Assembly: GCF_014650455.1 (NCBI RefSeq)
Contig: NZ_BMUZ01000011.1
Coordinates: forward strand, 186,001-250,000
DNA: 64,000 nt
Source of the DNA: Streptomyces xanthochromogenes
GTDB taxonomy: Bacteria; Actinomycetota; Actinomycetes; Streptomycetales; Streptomycetaceae
Reading direction: 5' to 3'
The translations under genes and the position numbers were made by a program. Positions 36,231 to 44,870 of the stretch are shown here, one piece after another. Below the pieces are notes generated by a model that was given only the letters and a program-made list of their open reading frames with translations, did not search any database and was not told the origin of the DNA. Numbering within the stretch: position 1 is the first letter of the stretch; each line of letters opens with the position of its first letter.

Positions 36231-36737
36231 TCAGCGTCCCGGCGTCCGCGACGGCGGGACGGGGCCGTTCGGTGTCGCCCCGCTCGGTGTCGCCCCGCGC
36301 GACGGCTCCTTCGTCACCGGGCCCGCCCGCCGCACCGGGGTGGGCGTCGGGCCCTCGTCCGACAGCTTCGGCCGGGCGGGCGAGGGCGTGCTGCTGGGCG
36401 CCGGTGACGGCACGGGCAGGGGGGATGTGGCGTGGCTCGGCGGGGGCTCGACCGGGCCCGGTGTTCCGGCCGGCAGCGGGCGGGGCGGCTCGGGGGCGGA
36501 GCCGAGCGTGAACCAGCCGACCGCCACGGCGGCGGCCGTGGCCAGCCCGGCCAGCGGCAGCACGAACCGGCGCCGGCGCAGCCGGGCCAGCGGAGTGCGG
36601 CGCAGATGGGGCCCCGGCGGATCGGCGGGGCGCAGATCGACGACGGCGACGCTGTCGGCCCGGGCGGCGAGCGCCTCGCGCAGCCGCCGCTCGACCGGAC
36701 GCTCGGGGCGGTCGGGCCCGCTCCAGTGGCCGCTCAT
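36231..36737 (-). CDS. Single-pass membrane protein coupled to the sigma factor
   Basis: 168 residues. An N-terminal cytoplasmic part (about 1-55, Arg-rich), one transmembrane helix (FVLPLAGLATAAAVAVGWFTLG) and a Pro/Ser/Thr-rich outer tail. Its ATG overlaps the sigma factor stop (ATGA), so the pair is translationally coupled; that position is where an anti-sigma or sigma-modulating partner would be expected. No zinc-binding anti-sigma motif is visible, so the role is inferred from context only. Confidence 0.7.
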   Translation of the reverse strand: MSGHWSGPDRPERPVERRLREALAARADSVAVVDLRPADPPGPHLRRTPLARLRRRRFVLPLAGLATAAAVAVGWFTLGSAPEPPRPLPAGTPGPVEPPPSHATSPLPVPSPAPSSTPSPARPKLSDEGPTPTPVRRAGPVTKEPSRGATPSGATPNGPVPPSRTPGR

Positions 36738-37387
36738 GCCCGTGCCTCCAGGATCTTCTCCAGCGAGTCGAGGGCCCGGCTCGCGATGGACTTCACCGAA
36801 CCCCGGCTGATGCCGAGGGTGGTCGCGATCTCGGCCTCCGTGAGATCGCTCCAGTACCGCAGGACCAGCACCTCGCGCCGACGGACCGTCAACTGCCCGA
36901 GGGCGGCGATGACTTCGCGGTGTTCCTCGTCGAGCACGACGCGTTCCTCGGCGGAGGGCGCGTCGGGTTCGTGCGGCGGTGTGTAGCCACGGGCGGTGCG
37001 TCGGCGGCGCAGTACGGACCGCGAGGCGTTGACGACGGCGGTGCGCAGATAGGCGAGCGCGTTGTCGATCTCGTCGATGCGGTCGCCGTGGCGCCGGTAC
37101 AGGGCGGTGAACGCGTCCTGCACCACGTCCTCGGCCGTGGCCCGGTCGTCGACCAGCATCACGGCCAGACGCACCATCTTGAGGCGGTGCGCGTGGTAGA
37201 GCTCGCTGACGGTCGGCGGCGCGGCGCCGGGATCGTAGGCGTCCGTGACCGCGCTCGACCGCCCGGGCGCGACCGCCTCGCGGGGAGCGCGCGGTGCGGT
37301 GCGGCCGCGCCGCAGCAGTCCGCGCCACCAGGGCGCGAGCGCGCGCGGGGTGAAGGGGGCCGGGTGCAGTGCGGCGGTGTGCTCCAT
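36734..37387 (-). CDS. SigE-family ECF RNA polymerase sigma factor
   Basis: 217 residues. Region 2 is seen in LYHAHRLKMVRLAVMLVDDRATAEDVVQDAFTALYRR and region 4 in LTVRRREVLVLRYWSDLTEAEIATTLGISRGSVKSIASRAL. An N-terminal extension of about 60 residues with a basic, Trp-containing segment precedes region 2. ATG 37387 has GAGGAACTG just upstream. It directs transcription of an unknown stress or envelope regulon and is coupled to the membrane protein downstream. Confidence 0.92.
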   Translation of the reverse strand: MEHTAALHPAPFTPRALAPWWRGLLRRGRTAPRAPREAVAPGRSSAVTDAYDPGAAPPTVSELYHAHRLKMVRLAVMLVDDRATAEDVVQDAFTALYRRHGDRIDEIDNALAYLRTAVVNASRSVLRRRRTARGYTPPHEPDAPSAEERVVLDEEHREVIAALGQLTVRRREVLVLRYWSDLTEAEIATTLGISRGSVKSIASRALDSLEKILEARA

Positions 37388-37460
37388 CAGTTCCTCGGTT
37401 GCGCGGGCGTGCCCCGCCTCCCCCTTGCCGGGGGGGACGGGGCCGTGGGTGCCTCGGTGC

Positions 37461-37952
37461 TCAGTTCTGGTGGCGTCGTCGGACGGCGATGACGGTGCCG
37501 GCGCCCGCGAGGATCAGCGCGCCCGCTCCGACGCCCATCACCGTGTTGGTGGCGGTGGACGCACCAGTATGCGCGAGCTCCTTCTGGTCCGAGGGCGCGG
37601 GGGCCGCGGCCGGAGCGCTGGGGGCCGCGCTCGGCTCGGCCTGCCCGGCGGACGGGGGCGCGGGCGCGGGCTGCTTGGCCACGGGTCCGGTCGGCGGGGC
37701 GCTGGCCTCGGGCTTCGCGGCCGGCCGCTTGCTCTCCCCCGCCCGCTTGACCGGCGAGGCGGGCGCGGCGCTCGGCTCGGCGGCCGAGGCCGGGGCCGGG
37801 GTCGCGCGCTCGGACCGCGGGGCCGGCGTGTCGGCGTGCGCGGTGCCGGCGAACACGGGGGCCGCGAGGGCGAGGAGCAGGCCGGTCGCCGCGGCGGCCC
37901 CGGCGAGGGAGCGGCGGGCCGGGCGGTCGGGGCGGTGCTGGGGGACGGTCAC
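37461..37952 (-). CDS. Sortase-anchored surface protein (LAXTG type)
   Basis: 163 residues. Signal peptide (about 1-38), a long Ala/Pro/Ser/Lys-rich low-complexity stalk, the sorting motif LAHTG, a hydrophobic helix (NTVMGVGAGALILAGAGTVIAV) and the basic tail RRRHQN. LAXTG is the motif used by class E sortases of Streptomyces. There is no folded domain, so it is probably a wall spacer or adhesive. GTG 37952 is chosen because GGAGAAG lies six bases upstream; another GTG at 37967 lacks a site. Confidence 0.8.
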   Translation of the reverse strand: MTVPQHRPDRPARRSLAGAAAATGLLLALAAPVFAGTAHADTPAPRSERATPAPASAAEPSAAPASPVKRAGESKRPAAKPEASAPPTGPVAKQPAPAPPSAGQAEPSAAPSAPAAAPAPSDQKELAHTGASTATNTVMGVGAGALILAGAGTVIAVRRRHQN

Positions 37953-38094
37953 GTTGTGCTTCTCCACGGTCGGCGGGGAGGCGCGGAATTTAGCGCCTTC
38001 ACCCCTGACGACGTGCGGCGGCACCCGGGGTTGCCGTCGCTCCGGAAGAACTTTCCGGAGCGACGGCGGGCGGCGGCCCGGTCCGCCGCGGGGT

Positions 38095-39327
38095 TCAGCA
38101 GGTGCCCTCGTCCTGCCAGACCCCCCACTCCCCCGTGGTGCCGGGCTCCTCGTTCTGGGTCCACCACTTGGCCTTCCACTTGTGGCCGTTGTGGGAGACC
38201 TCGTTGCCCTGGGTGTAGACGGCGCCCGAGCTCCAGGCCGTCACCGTGCAGGTGCCGCCGCCGGGCGAGGAGGGCGGCGGGGAGGACGGCGGGGGCGAGT
38301 CGGGCGGGGTGGCCCCGGCGAACTTCACCGAGTACTTGGCGAAGTCCCAGGCCGCCTGCGGAACGCTGCTGCACACGCCCGACGTGGTGCCGTTGTTGTC
38401 GGGCGGGGTGCACTGCCGGTCGCGGTTGAGGGACCAGAAGGTGAACCGCGCCATGCCGTGGCTCGTCGCGTAGTCGAGCACGGTCTGGAAGTCGGCCTGC
38501 GAGAAGTACTCGCCCGAGTCACTGCGGCCGTTCATGCCGGAGAAACCCTCGTGGGCGTAGGCGGTCGCGGCGGACCAGCCGAAGGTCGACTGGAGTACCG
38601 AGTTGAAGTTGGTCAGGGCGCTGGTCTGGGCGGCGGCCCCGCTGAACCCGCCGTCGAAGGGCATGATCGAGAAGTTGTCCGGGACGAAGCCCTGGGTCTT
38701 GGCCTCGTTCAGCATCTGCTTGCCGAACCAGCCGGTGCCGTCGGCGGTCCCGGCGGTGGTGACCGAGACGTACAGGCCGGGGTTGTTCTGCTGGAGGATC
38801 TTGGCGGCGCCTATCTCGTGCGAGATGGCGGCGGTGTTCTCGTACTCCGGCTCTTCGAGGTCGAAGTCGATCGCCTTGAGCTGGTACTTCGTGATGACCT
38901 GCTGGTACGCGGCGGCGGTGGAGGCGGCGTCCGAGCAGTTCTGGCCCAGCTTGGTGCCGCCGTACCCGCCGACGGAGACCGAGACGTCTCCGCCCTTGGC
39001 CCGGATCGAGCCGATGACCGCGGCAACCGCGGTGTCGGAGGAGACGGGGGCCGTTCCGCCCCAAGTCGGGCTGCACCCGCCCCCGTTGGGGGCGAGGACG
39101 AAGGCCAGCTGGAAGGCCTTGAGCCCGGTGGCGTCCATGATCGCGGAGGTGTCGGGCGGCTTGTTGTCGAGGGGCATCAGATAGGGAGCGGCGGCATACC
39201 AGCGGCTGCCGAGCCCGGCGGCGTCGGCGGTCGCACCGGACGCCTGTCCCGCGACGAGGGCGGTGAGGCCGGCCGCGGCGAGTGCGGCGCTGGCGGCGCC
39301 GCACAGGAGAGCACGAAGTGGCTTCAT
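38095..39327 (-). CDS. Secreted GH18 chitinase with C-terminal chitin-binding domain
   Basis: 410 residues. Signal peptide (about 1-33), a GH18 barrel with SVGGYGG and the catalytic motif AIDFDLEEPE (acid/base Glu at the end of DxDxE), a Ser/Pro linker, then a CBM5/12 domain (CTVTAWSSGAVYTQGNEVSHNGHKWKAKWWT region, about 360-410). It degrades chitin extracellularly. ATG 39327 has AGGAGACC upstream. A DasR-like site lies 67 bp upstream of the start, matching control by GlcNAc. Confidence 0.92.
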   Translation of the reverse strand: MKPLRALLCGAASAALAAAGLTALVAGQASGATADAAGLGSRWYAAAPYLMPLDNKPPDTSAIMDATGLKAFQLAFVLAPNGGGCSPTWGGTAPVSSDTAVAAVIGSIRAKGGDVSVSVGGYGGTKLGQNCSDAASTAAAYQQVITKYQLKAIDFDLEEPEYENTAAISHEIGAAKILQQNNPGLYVSVTTAGTADGTGWFGKQMLNEAKTQGFVPDNFSIMPFDGGFSGAAAQTSALTNFNSVLQSTFGWSAATAYAHEGFSGMNGRSDSGEYFSQADFQTVLDYATSHGMARFTFWSLNRDRQCTPPDNNGTTSGVCSSVPQAAWDFAKYSVKFAGATPPDSPPPSSPPPSSPGGGTCTVTAWSSGAVYTQGNEVSHNGHKWKAKWWTQNEEPGTTGEWGVWQDEGTC

Positions 39328-39393
39328 GTCGAGGTCTCCTGGGGAGGGAGGGGGCTCCCAGAATTGAGCGGTGGCCGGAACACGTCAACGACT

Positions 39394-39405
39394 TGGACTA
39401 GACCA
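39394..39405 (-). promoter_or_regulatory. DasR-type (dre-like) chitinase promoter element
   Basis: Read on the minus strand, TGGTCTAGTCCA differs at one position from the TGGTCTAGACCA core of DasR-responsive elements and chitinase direct repeats of Streptomyces. It sits 67-78 bp upstream of the chitinase ATG. Only one copy is present. Confidence 0.7.
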
Positions 39406-39575
39406 TTGCTCTTCCTTGAACAAAGGCAGCCGGGCCGGTGAACGGAGCCGTGCGGGCCGGCGTCTCCCCCGCGGGCCCCGCCCCACGGACAGAACCGCCC
39501 GGCCGAGTGCCTTCCGTGTAGGCCGGACGGCACAGCCGACCTGCGTGATGCCCGTTCTGTTCCTACGGTGGCTGA

Positions 39576-40736
39576 ATGGTCATCAGATCCGGTTTCCGTT
39601 CCATGGCAGCACTCACCGCCACTGCCGCCATCGGTCTGTGCTGGCTCGCTCCGACGCCCGACAGCTCCGCCTCCTCGCCCGCGCAGGTCCCGGGAGCGGG
39701 CCAGCAGGTCAGTCCCCGGCCGGGCGCCCCCGCTCTTCCGGGTGATGTGTCCGCCCTGTCGTACGTGGTCGCGGACGCCCGCACCGGCAAGGTGCTCGCC
39801 GCCCGGGACGCCCACCGCAAGCTGCCGCCGGCCAGCACCCTCAAGACGCTGTTCGCCGTCACCGCACTCCCCCATCTGCACGCCGAGGACCGGCACACGG
39901 TCTCCGAGCACGAACTGGCCGGCATCGGCCCGGGCAGCAGCCTGGTGGGGGTCGAAGCCGGCCACACCTACCAGGTGTCCGATCTGTGGCGCGGCGTCTT
40001 CCTCAGCTCGGGCAACGACGCCGTGCACGTGCTGGCCTCGCTGAACGGCGGCTGGGAGGAGACCGCGGCCCAGATGCAGGCCCAGGCCAGGCGGCTCGGC
40101 GCCCTGGACACGGAGGTCGTCTCGCCCGACGGCTACGACACCCCGGGCCAGGTCTCCTCGGCGTTCGACCTCGCGGTGTTCGGCCGGGCCGGCCTGGCGC
40201 GCCCGGACTTCGCCGAGTACTGCTCGACGGCGTCCGCGCAGTTCCCCGGCGGGGGCGGCTCGTACGGGATCATGAACACCAACCGGCTGCTCTCGGGTAC
40301 GGACGGGATCTCCCGCTACCCGGGGATCGTCGGGGTCAAGAACGGCTACACGACGAACGCGGGCAACACGCTGATCGCGGCCGCGAAGCAGGGCGACCGC
40401 ACCTTGCTGGTGACCGTCATGAACCCGCAGGCCGGCGGCGGCTTCGCCGTCTACGACGAGGCCCGCACCCTGCTCGACTGGGGCTTCGCGGCCTGGGACC
40501 ACGTCGACTCGGTGGGCTCCCTCGAACCCGTTCGGGCCAAGTCGCCCCAGCGGCAGGCGCAGATCGCGCACGTCGCGGCCGTCAAGCCCGAGGCCGCCGC
40601 GGACGACGACGAGCCCGGCTGGACGCTGACGAGCTCGGCGGCCGCGGGCATCGCCGTGGCCGGAACCCTGTTCCTGGTGGTACGCCGCCGCCGCGCCGTC
40701 CACGCCCGCACCGAACGGAGCCGGCCCACGGAGTGA
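39576..40736 (+). CDS. D-alanyl-D-alanine carboxypeptidase (S11), membrane-anchored
   Basis: 386 residues. Signal peptide, penicillin-binding fold with Ser-x-x-Lys in PASTLKTLFA, Ser-x-Asn in SSGNDAVHVL and the third motif as KNG in GIVGVKNGYTTNAG, where KTG is usual. A C-terminal transmembrane helix (SAAAGIAVAGTLFLVV) with an Arg-rich tail anchors it. It trims pentapeptides of peptidoglycan. ATG 39576 has little ribosome site but TACGGT lies 9 bp upstream, so the message could be nearly leaderless. Confidence 0.88.
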   Translation: MVIRSGFRSMAALTATAAIGLCWLAPTPDSSASSPAQVPGAGQQVSPRPGAPALPGDVSALSYVVADARTGKVLAARDAHRKLPPASTLKTLFAVTALPHLHAEDRHTVSEHELAGIGPGSSLVGVEAGHTYQVSDLWRGVFLSSGNDAVHVLASLNGGWEETAAQMQAQARRLGALDTEVVSPDGYDTPGQVSSAFDLAVFGRAGLARPDFAEYCSTASAQFPGGGGSYGIMNTNRLLSGTDGISRYPGIVGVKNGYTTNAGNTLIAAAKQGDRTLLVTVMNPQAGGGFAVYDEARTLLDWGFAAWDHVDSVGSLEPVRAKSPQRQAQIAHVAAVKPEAAADDDEPGWTLTSSAAAGIAVAGTLFLVVRRRRAVHARTERSRPTE

Positions 40737-40738
40737 GT

Positions 40739-40775
40739 CCCCGGTGGCGTCCCGGTCGCCGGGACGCCACCGGGG
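40739..40775 (+). terminator. Very strong perfect hairpin terminator
   Basis: A 17-bp perfect stem (CCCCGGTGGCGTCCCGG and its complement) with a 3-base loop starts two bases after the carboxypeptidase stop. The rest of the 463-bp gap to 41199 holds no gene; it carries the SSI promoter region, AT-richer between 40945 and 41035. Confidence 0.9.
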
Positions 40776-41199
40776 AGTCGCCGCGACTGCCCGGTTCCGG
40801 ATCGGCGGGGCCGGCCGCGTCCGTCCGAAAGACGGACCCGCACACCTCCCGGGCGACGGGCACGGGTGACCCCCGAGGTCGCCCGGGACGGCCTCCGGGA
40901 GGAGGCTCCCGGGGCCCGGCGGCCGCACAACAGGATCTGACCACCCCTCAAACAGGCCTAAGATTCACAGAATTCAGCCTTCCGTTGCCTGGAAAACGAC
41001 TTCACACCTGCCTTCGTGCCTTTCTTTTGGCCGACCTTGACCGACTCGGCGACCTGCACACCCCTCCGGCCGCCTGCACCGATGCGGCTTCGTTGAGTGA
41101 CTTCGTGTGACCGAATGTGTCCGGCGTGGCTCACGGGACCGCCCGCCGCAGGACAGACTCCTGTTCGTTCTTCGGAAACCAACCCCAGGAGTGTTCGAA

Positions 41200-41646
41200 A
41201 TGCGGAAGATCGCAGCAGCCGGCGCCGTCACCGTCGCCCTACTCGCCAACGGGCTCATCGGCACCGGACTCGGCAGCGCGGCAGCGGCGCCGGCCGAGGC
41301 CATGAAGCCGCTGAGCCTGTACCCGCCGTCGGCCCTCGTCATCAGCATCGAGCCCGGCACCGGCGACCAGGGCGCCTCCGTCCAGCGCGCCGTCACCCTC
41401 AGCTGCGCCCCGACACCCTCCGGCACCCACCCCGCACCGGGCGCCGCATGTGCCGAACTCAAGGGCGTACAGGGCGACTTCAACGCCCTCGTGGCCAGTG
41501 GCGCCCCACGTCTGTGTACCCAGGTGTGGCAGCCGGTGACCGTGCGGGCGGACGGCGTCTGGAACGGCAAGCGCGTGAGCCATGTCCAGACGTACGCCAA
41601 CTCCTGCCTGAAGGCCGCCGGTTCCGAGGCCGTGTTCAACTTCTAG
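41200..41646 (+). CDS. Streptomyces subtilisin inhibitor-like protein (SSI, I16)
   Basis: 148 residues: signal peptide (about 1-35) and an SSI domain with four Cys in the family spacing (CAPTPSGTHPAPGAAC; LCTQVW...NSCLKA). DGVWNGKRVSHVQTYANSC matches the family core. By alignment with SSI (MCPMVYDP) the reactive-site P1 residue is Gln108 in LCTQVWQP. The protein is secreted and blocks serine proteases in the medium. ATG 41200 has CCAGGAG upstream. Confidence 0.93.
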   Translation: MRKIAAAGAVTVALLANGLIGTGLGSAAAAPAEAMKPLSLYPPSALVISIEPGTGDQGASVQRAVTLSCAPTPSGTHPAPGAACAELKGVQGDFNALVASGAPRLCTQVWQPVTVRADGVWNGKRVSHVQTYANSCLKAAGSEAVFNF

Positions 41647-41850
41647 GCGACCCGACATCGGGGAGGCTTGCGACTCCCCGTCTCCGAAGCCAGGTTGACC
41701 CCGTCGACCGTCACACGAGCACCATCTGCGACCGGACCGGCCGCAGGGGGTGACAGAAGGAATCCAACTCGTGTTACTTGACATGTCTTCGTCGCTTCAC
41801 TCGACGATGACACCGTCCTGACGGAGAGTCACCCCCCACTAGGAGGACCC

Positions 41851-42942
41851 GTGTCGGATCCCCGGCCCAGACGCTTCACGACCCGGCCGCGCACCGCTCT
41901 GCTCGGCGCGCTCGCCGCCTGCCTCGCCCTCGCCACGGCGGGTGCCGGCGGCAGCGCATCCGCGGCGGGGCCCGAGACCCTGCCGCTGTCCGGGGCCACC
42001 GTCTCCGGGCTGCACAACACCTACGATCCGGCGGCCTTCTCCTATCTGGCCCAGGCCCTGGACTCCGGCACCTCGATGATCGAGCTCGACGTCTGGGACG
42101 ACTTCATCACCAAGGAGTGGAAGGTCAGCCACTCCAACCCTCTGGGCAACAGCAACAACTGCGTCAACGCCAGCACCCCCGCCCAGCTCTACACCGGCGG
42201 CGCGAACAAGAACCTGGAGAGCTGCCTCGACGATGTACGGGTGTGGCTCGGCGCCCACCCCGGGCACCCGCCGCTCGTCATCAAGCTGGAGATGAAGGCG
42301 GGCTTCCAGGCCACCTACGGCATGAGCCCCGCCAAGCTGGACCAGACGATCAGCGACCACCTGGGCTCGGCGGTCTTCCGCCCGGCGGACCTGCTCGCCA
42401 AGCCCGGCGGCGGACAGTACGCCACCCTCGACGAGGCCGCGGGCGCCGGCAACTGGCCGACCCGACAGGCACTCGCGGGCAAGGTGATGCTCGAAGTGAT
42501 CCCGGGCACGGTCGAGGAGGGCAACCCCACCGACACCCTGTGGACGGACGTCGAGTACGCGCGCTACCTGCGCGATCTGGCGGCGGCCGGCCGCACCGGC
42601 CAGGCCCAGATCTTCCCCGCGGTCCACAACGCCCAGGCGGGCGACCCGCGTTCACGCTATGCCGATGCCTCGATCCGCCCGTGGTTCGTCGTCTTCGACG
42701 GGGACGCGGCGACGTATCTGGGCGGCACGATCGACACCGCCTGGTACGACACCCATCACTACTTCCTCGTCATGACCGACGCGCAGAACGTCGCGCCGGC
42801 CCTCGACGACAAGAACCCCTCACCGGCGGACGCGCAGGCGCGGGTGGCCCGGCTCGCCGCGGCCCACGCGAGCGTCGCCTCGAACGACTGGACCTCCCTT
42901 CCCCAGATCCAGTCGCTGGCCCTGCCGCGCGGCGTGGGGTAG
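41851..42942 (+). CDS. Secreted PI-PLC-like phosphodiesterase
   Basis: 363 residues. Signal peptide (about 1-38), then a PLC barrel: first catalytic His in ATVSGLHNTYD, metal/substrate block MIELDVWDD, second His in KVSHSNP, and LVIKLEMKAGF. This is the phosphatidylinositol-specific phospholipase C superfamily, the calcium-dependent secreted type known from Streptomyces. GTG 41851 has a perfect GGAGGA upstream. The preceding gap (41647-41850) contains TTGACA at about 41788 and a small inverted repeat TCGTCG/CGACGA. Confidence 0.85.
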   Translation: MSDPRPRRFTTRPRTALLGALAACLALATAGAGGSASAAGPETLPLSGATVSGLHNTYDPAAFSYLAQALDSGTSMIELDVWDDFITKEWKVSHSNPLGNSNNCVNASTPAQLYTGGANKNLESCLDDVRVWLGAHPGHPPLVIKLEMKAGFQATYGMSPAKLDQTISDHLGSAVFRPADLLAKPGGGQYATLDEAAGAGNWPTRQALAGKVMLEVIPGTVEEGNPTDTLWTDVEYARYLRDLAAAGRTGQAQIFPAVHNAQAGDPRSRYADASIRPWFVVFDGDAATYLGGTIDTAWYDTHHYFLVMTDAQNVAPALDDKNPSPADAQARVARLAAAHASVASNDWTSLPQIQSLALPRGVG

Positions 42943-42958
42943 TCCGGCTCCGCCGGAC

Positions 42959-43012
42959 GGAAAGGCGGCCACCCGGCTCGCACGACAGGAGAGCCGGGGC
43001 GGCCGCCTTTCC
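42959..43012 (+). terminator. Long hairpin terminator after the PLC gene
   Basis: GGAAAGGCGGCC-a-CCCGGCT pairs with AGCCGGG-g-CGGCCGCCTTTCC around a 13-base loop; nearly 20 bp of stem ending in TTTCC. Confidence 0.85.
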
Positions 43013-43098
43013 TTGCCCTGCACACCCCCGGTACCGCGTGGTCGACCCCGCGCCGCGGCCGGACGGGACCGGCCCCGGGAGACGGGGGGTGCCACGAG

Positions 43099-43200
43099 GT
43101 GGACGCCGGGCCGGTGCTGGGGCAGCGGTACCGGTTGGCGGAGCGGCTGCCAACGGGGCGGCGCAGGCCGGTGGTCGAAGAACGATGTCCGCGAACCGTC
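43099..43200 (+). pseudogene. Possible Ser/Thr kinase N-terminal remnant
   Basis: A GTG frame reads DAGPVLGQRYRLAERLPTGR, like the start of actinobacterial Ser/Thr kinases (LxGRYRLxERLGxGGMG), but the glycine loop degenerates at once and no kinase sequence follows. Lies in the 634-bp gap between the PLC and melC1. May be chance. Confidence 0.3.
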
Positions 43201-43316
43201 CACGCTCGGGGCCCGGTTCAGGCCAGCGGCCGAACCGTGGTGCGTGTTTTTGGACAGGTTCGACGCGTGAGCACAGACACATCCCCCGCATCAAGGCAAC
43301 AAGATTTTCACAAACT

Positions 43317-43416
43317 TGGCATATGCCAGAGAGAATCTTCACCCATGGCTCCCAAGTGACGCGTGTTCAGCAAGATCCTCCTTGTTGAACACTGCACTTC
43401 GAATCGGGACATGTCC
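43317..43416. promoter_or_regulatory. Three palindromes in the melC upstream region
   Basis: TGGCATATGCCA (43317-43328, perfect), GTGTTCAGCAAG / CTTGTTGAACAC (43363-43374 and 43381-43392, one mismatch, 6-base loop) and GGACATGTCC (43407-43416, perfect). They lie 160-260 bp before melC1 in the AT-richer end of the gap and are probably control sites of the tyrosinase operon. Confidence 0.45.
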
Positions 43417-43576
43417 GCATAGCGGCCAACCCCCCACCTGCCGCTTCTTGCCGCACCATCTCGACCGGTAGGCATGGAGGTGCACCGGTTCGCCGGGCAT
43501 CCCGGCCGTGACCAGGCCGGTCGAATGCTCCCGGCGGACCCGCGCGCCAACTCGCCGCGAAGCAATGGGGATCGCC

Positions 43577-43966
43577 ATGTCTCAACCCTCCCGACCGTCC
43601 CGACCCACCCGCCGCCAGGCCATCGGCGTCACCGCCGGCACCCTCGCCGGACTCGCCCTGGCAGGCACCGCGCAGGCCGCCGTGCCCAGCGGCCGCACCG
43701 ACGCCCACACCGGCCACGACGCGCCCGAGGCGTTCGACGAGGTGTTCCAGGGGCGCCGCATACAGGGCGCGCCGGCCGCCGGGCACATGCACCACGGCGG
43801 CGGCTACGGCGTACGGATAGACGGCCAGGAACTGCATGTGATGCAGAACGCCGACGGCACCTGGATCAGCGTCGTGAACCACTACGAGACCTTCGCCACG
43901 CCCCGCGCGGTCGCCCGCGCCGCCGTGGTCGAGCTCCAGGGCGCCTCCCTGGTCCCGCTCGCCTGA
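43577..43966 (+). CDS. melC1: Tyrosinase copper chaperone MelC1
   Basis: 129 residues. A Tat signal peptide (TRRQAIGVTAGTLAGLALAG) is followed by the caddie domain: DEVFQGRRIQG, HMHHGGGYGVRIDGQELHVMQNADGTWISVVNHYETF. The His-rich HMHHGGGY binds copper and delivers it to the tyrosinase; MelC1 also carries MelC2 through the Tat system. ATG 43577 is chosen because GGGGATCGCC precedes it; an ATG at 43565 is less likely. melC2 starts 54 bp downstream in the same operon. Confidence 0.93.
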   Translation: MSQPSRPSRPTRRQAIGVTAGTLAGLALAGTAQAAVPSGRTDAHTGHDAPEAFDEVFQGRRIQGAPAAGHMHHGGGYGVRIDGQELHVMQNADGTWISVVNHYETFATPRAVARAAVVELQGASLVPLA

Positions 43967-44020
43967 TCCGGCCACGGCCGCCTTACCACCCTCGTCCCAC
44001 GCCCAACCAGGAGCACAGCC

Positions 44021-44848
44021 ATGGCCGTTCGCAAGAACCAGGCAGACCTCACCGCCACCGAGAAGCGCCGACTCGTCGACGCGCTGCTCCAGCTGAAGCG
44101 CAGCGGAAGGTACGACACCTTCGTCAGCACGCACAACGCGTTCATCATGAGCGACACCGACACGGGCGACCGGGTCGGCCACCGTTCACCGTCCTTCCTG
44201 CCCTGGCACCGCAGATTCCTCATCGAGTTCGAGCAGGCGCTGCAGTCGGTCGACGCGTCGGTGACCCTGCCGTACTGGGACTGGACGGTGGACCGCACCC
44301 CGACGGCCTCGCTGTGGGCGGCCGACTTCCTCGGCGGCACCGGCCGCAGCCGGGACGGCCAGGTGATGGACGGCCCGTTCGCCCAGAGCGCGGGCGGCTG
44401 GCCCCTCAACGTCCGTGTGGACGGCCGCACTTATCTGCGCCGGGCGCTCGGCGCCTCGGTCGCCCAGCTGCCGACGCGGGCCGAGGTCGACAGCGTCCTC
44501 GCCATGACGACGTACGACATGGCGCCGTGGAACAGTGCCTCCGACGGCTTCCGCAACCACCTGGAGGGCTGGCGCGGGGTCAATCTGCACAACCGCGTCC
44601 ATGTGTGGGTGGGCGGCCAGATGGCGACGGGGGCCTCGCCCAACGACCCGGTGTTCTGGATGCACCACGCGTTCGTGGACAAGCTGTGGTCGCAGTGGCA
44701 GACCAAGCACCCGGCCTCGCCGTATCTGCCGGCTGCGGGCACGCGGGACGTCGTGGACCTGCACGACACGATGCGGCCGTGGAACAACGTGACCCCGGCG
44801 GACATGCTGGACCACAGGGGTTACTACACGTACGACACCGCGGCCTAG
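44021..44848 (+). CDS. melC2: Tyrosinase MelC2
   Basis: 275 residues. Type-3 copper centre: CuA ligands His38 (STHNA), His54 (VGHRS) and His63 (PWHRRFLIEFE); CuB ligands in HNRVHVWVGG and WMHHAFVDKLWSQWQ. These are the exact positions known for Streptomyces tyrosinases, and LPYWDWTVDRTPTASLW is the family core. It oxidises tyrosine to dopaquinone, making melanin. It has no signal of its own and depends on MelC1 for export. RBS AGGAGC precedes ATG 44021. Confidence 0.97.
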   Translation: MAVRKNQADLTATEKRRLVDALLQLKRSGRYDTFVSTHNAFIMSDTDTGDRVGHRSPSFLPWHRRFLIEFEQALQSVDASVTLPYWDWTVDRTPTASLWAADFLGGTGRSRDGQVMDGPFAQSAGGWPLNVRVDGRTYLRRALGASVAQLPTRAEVDSVLAMTTYDMAPWNSASDGFRNHLEGWRGVNLHNRVHVWVGGQMATGASPNDPVFWMHHAFVDKLWSQWQTKHPASPYLPAAGTRDVVDLHDTMRPWNNVTPADMLDHRGYYTYDTAA

Positions 44849-44870
44849 CCGTCCCGGCCACCGGTCGCGC

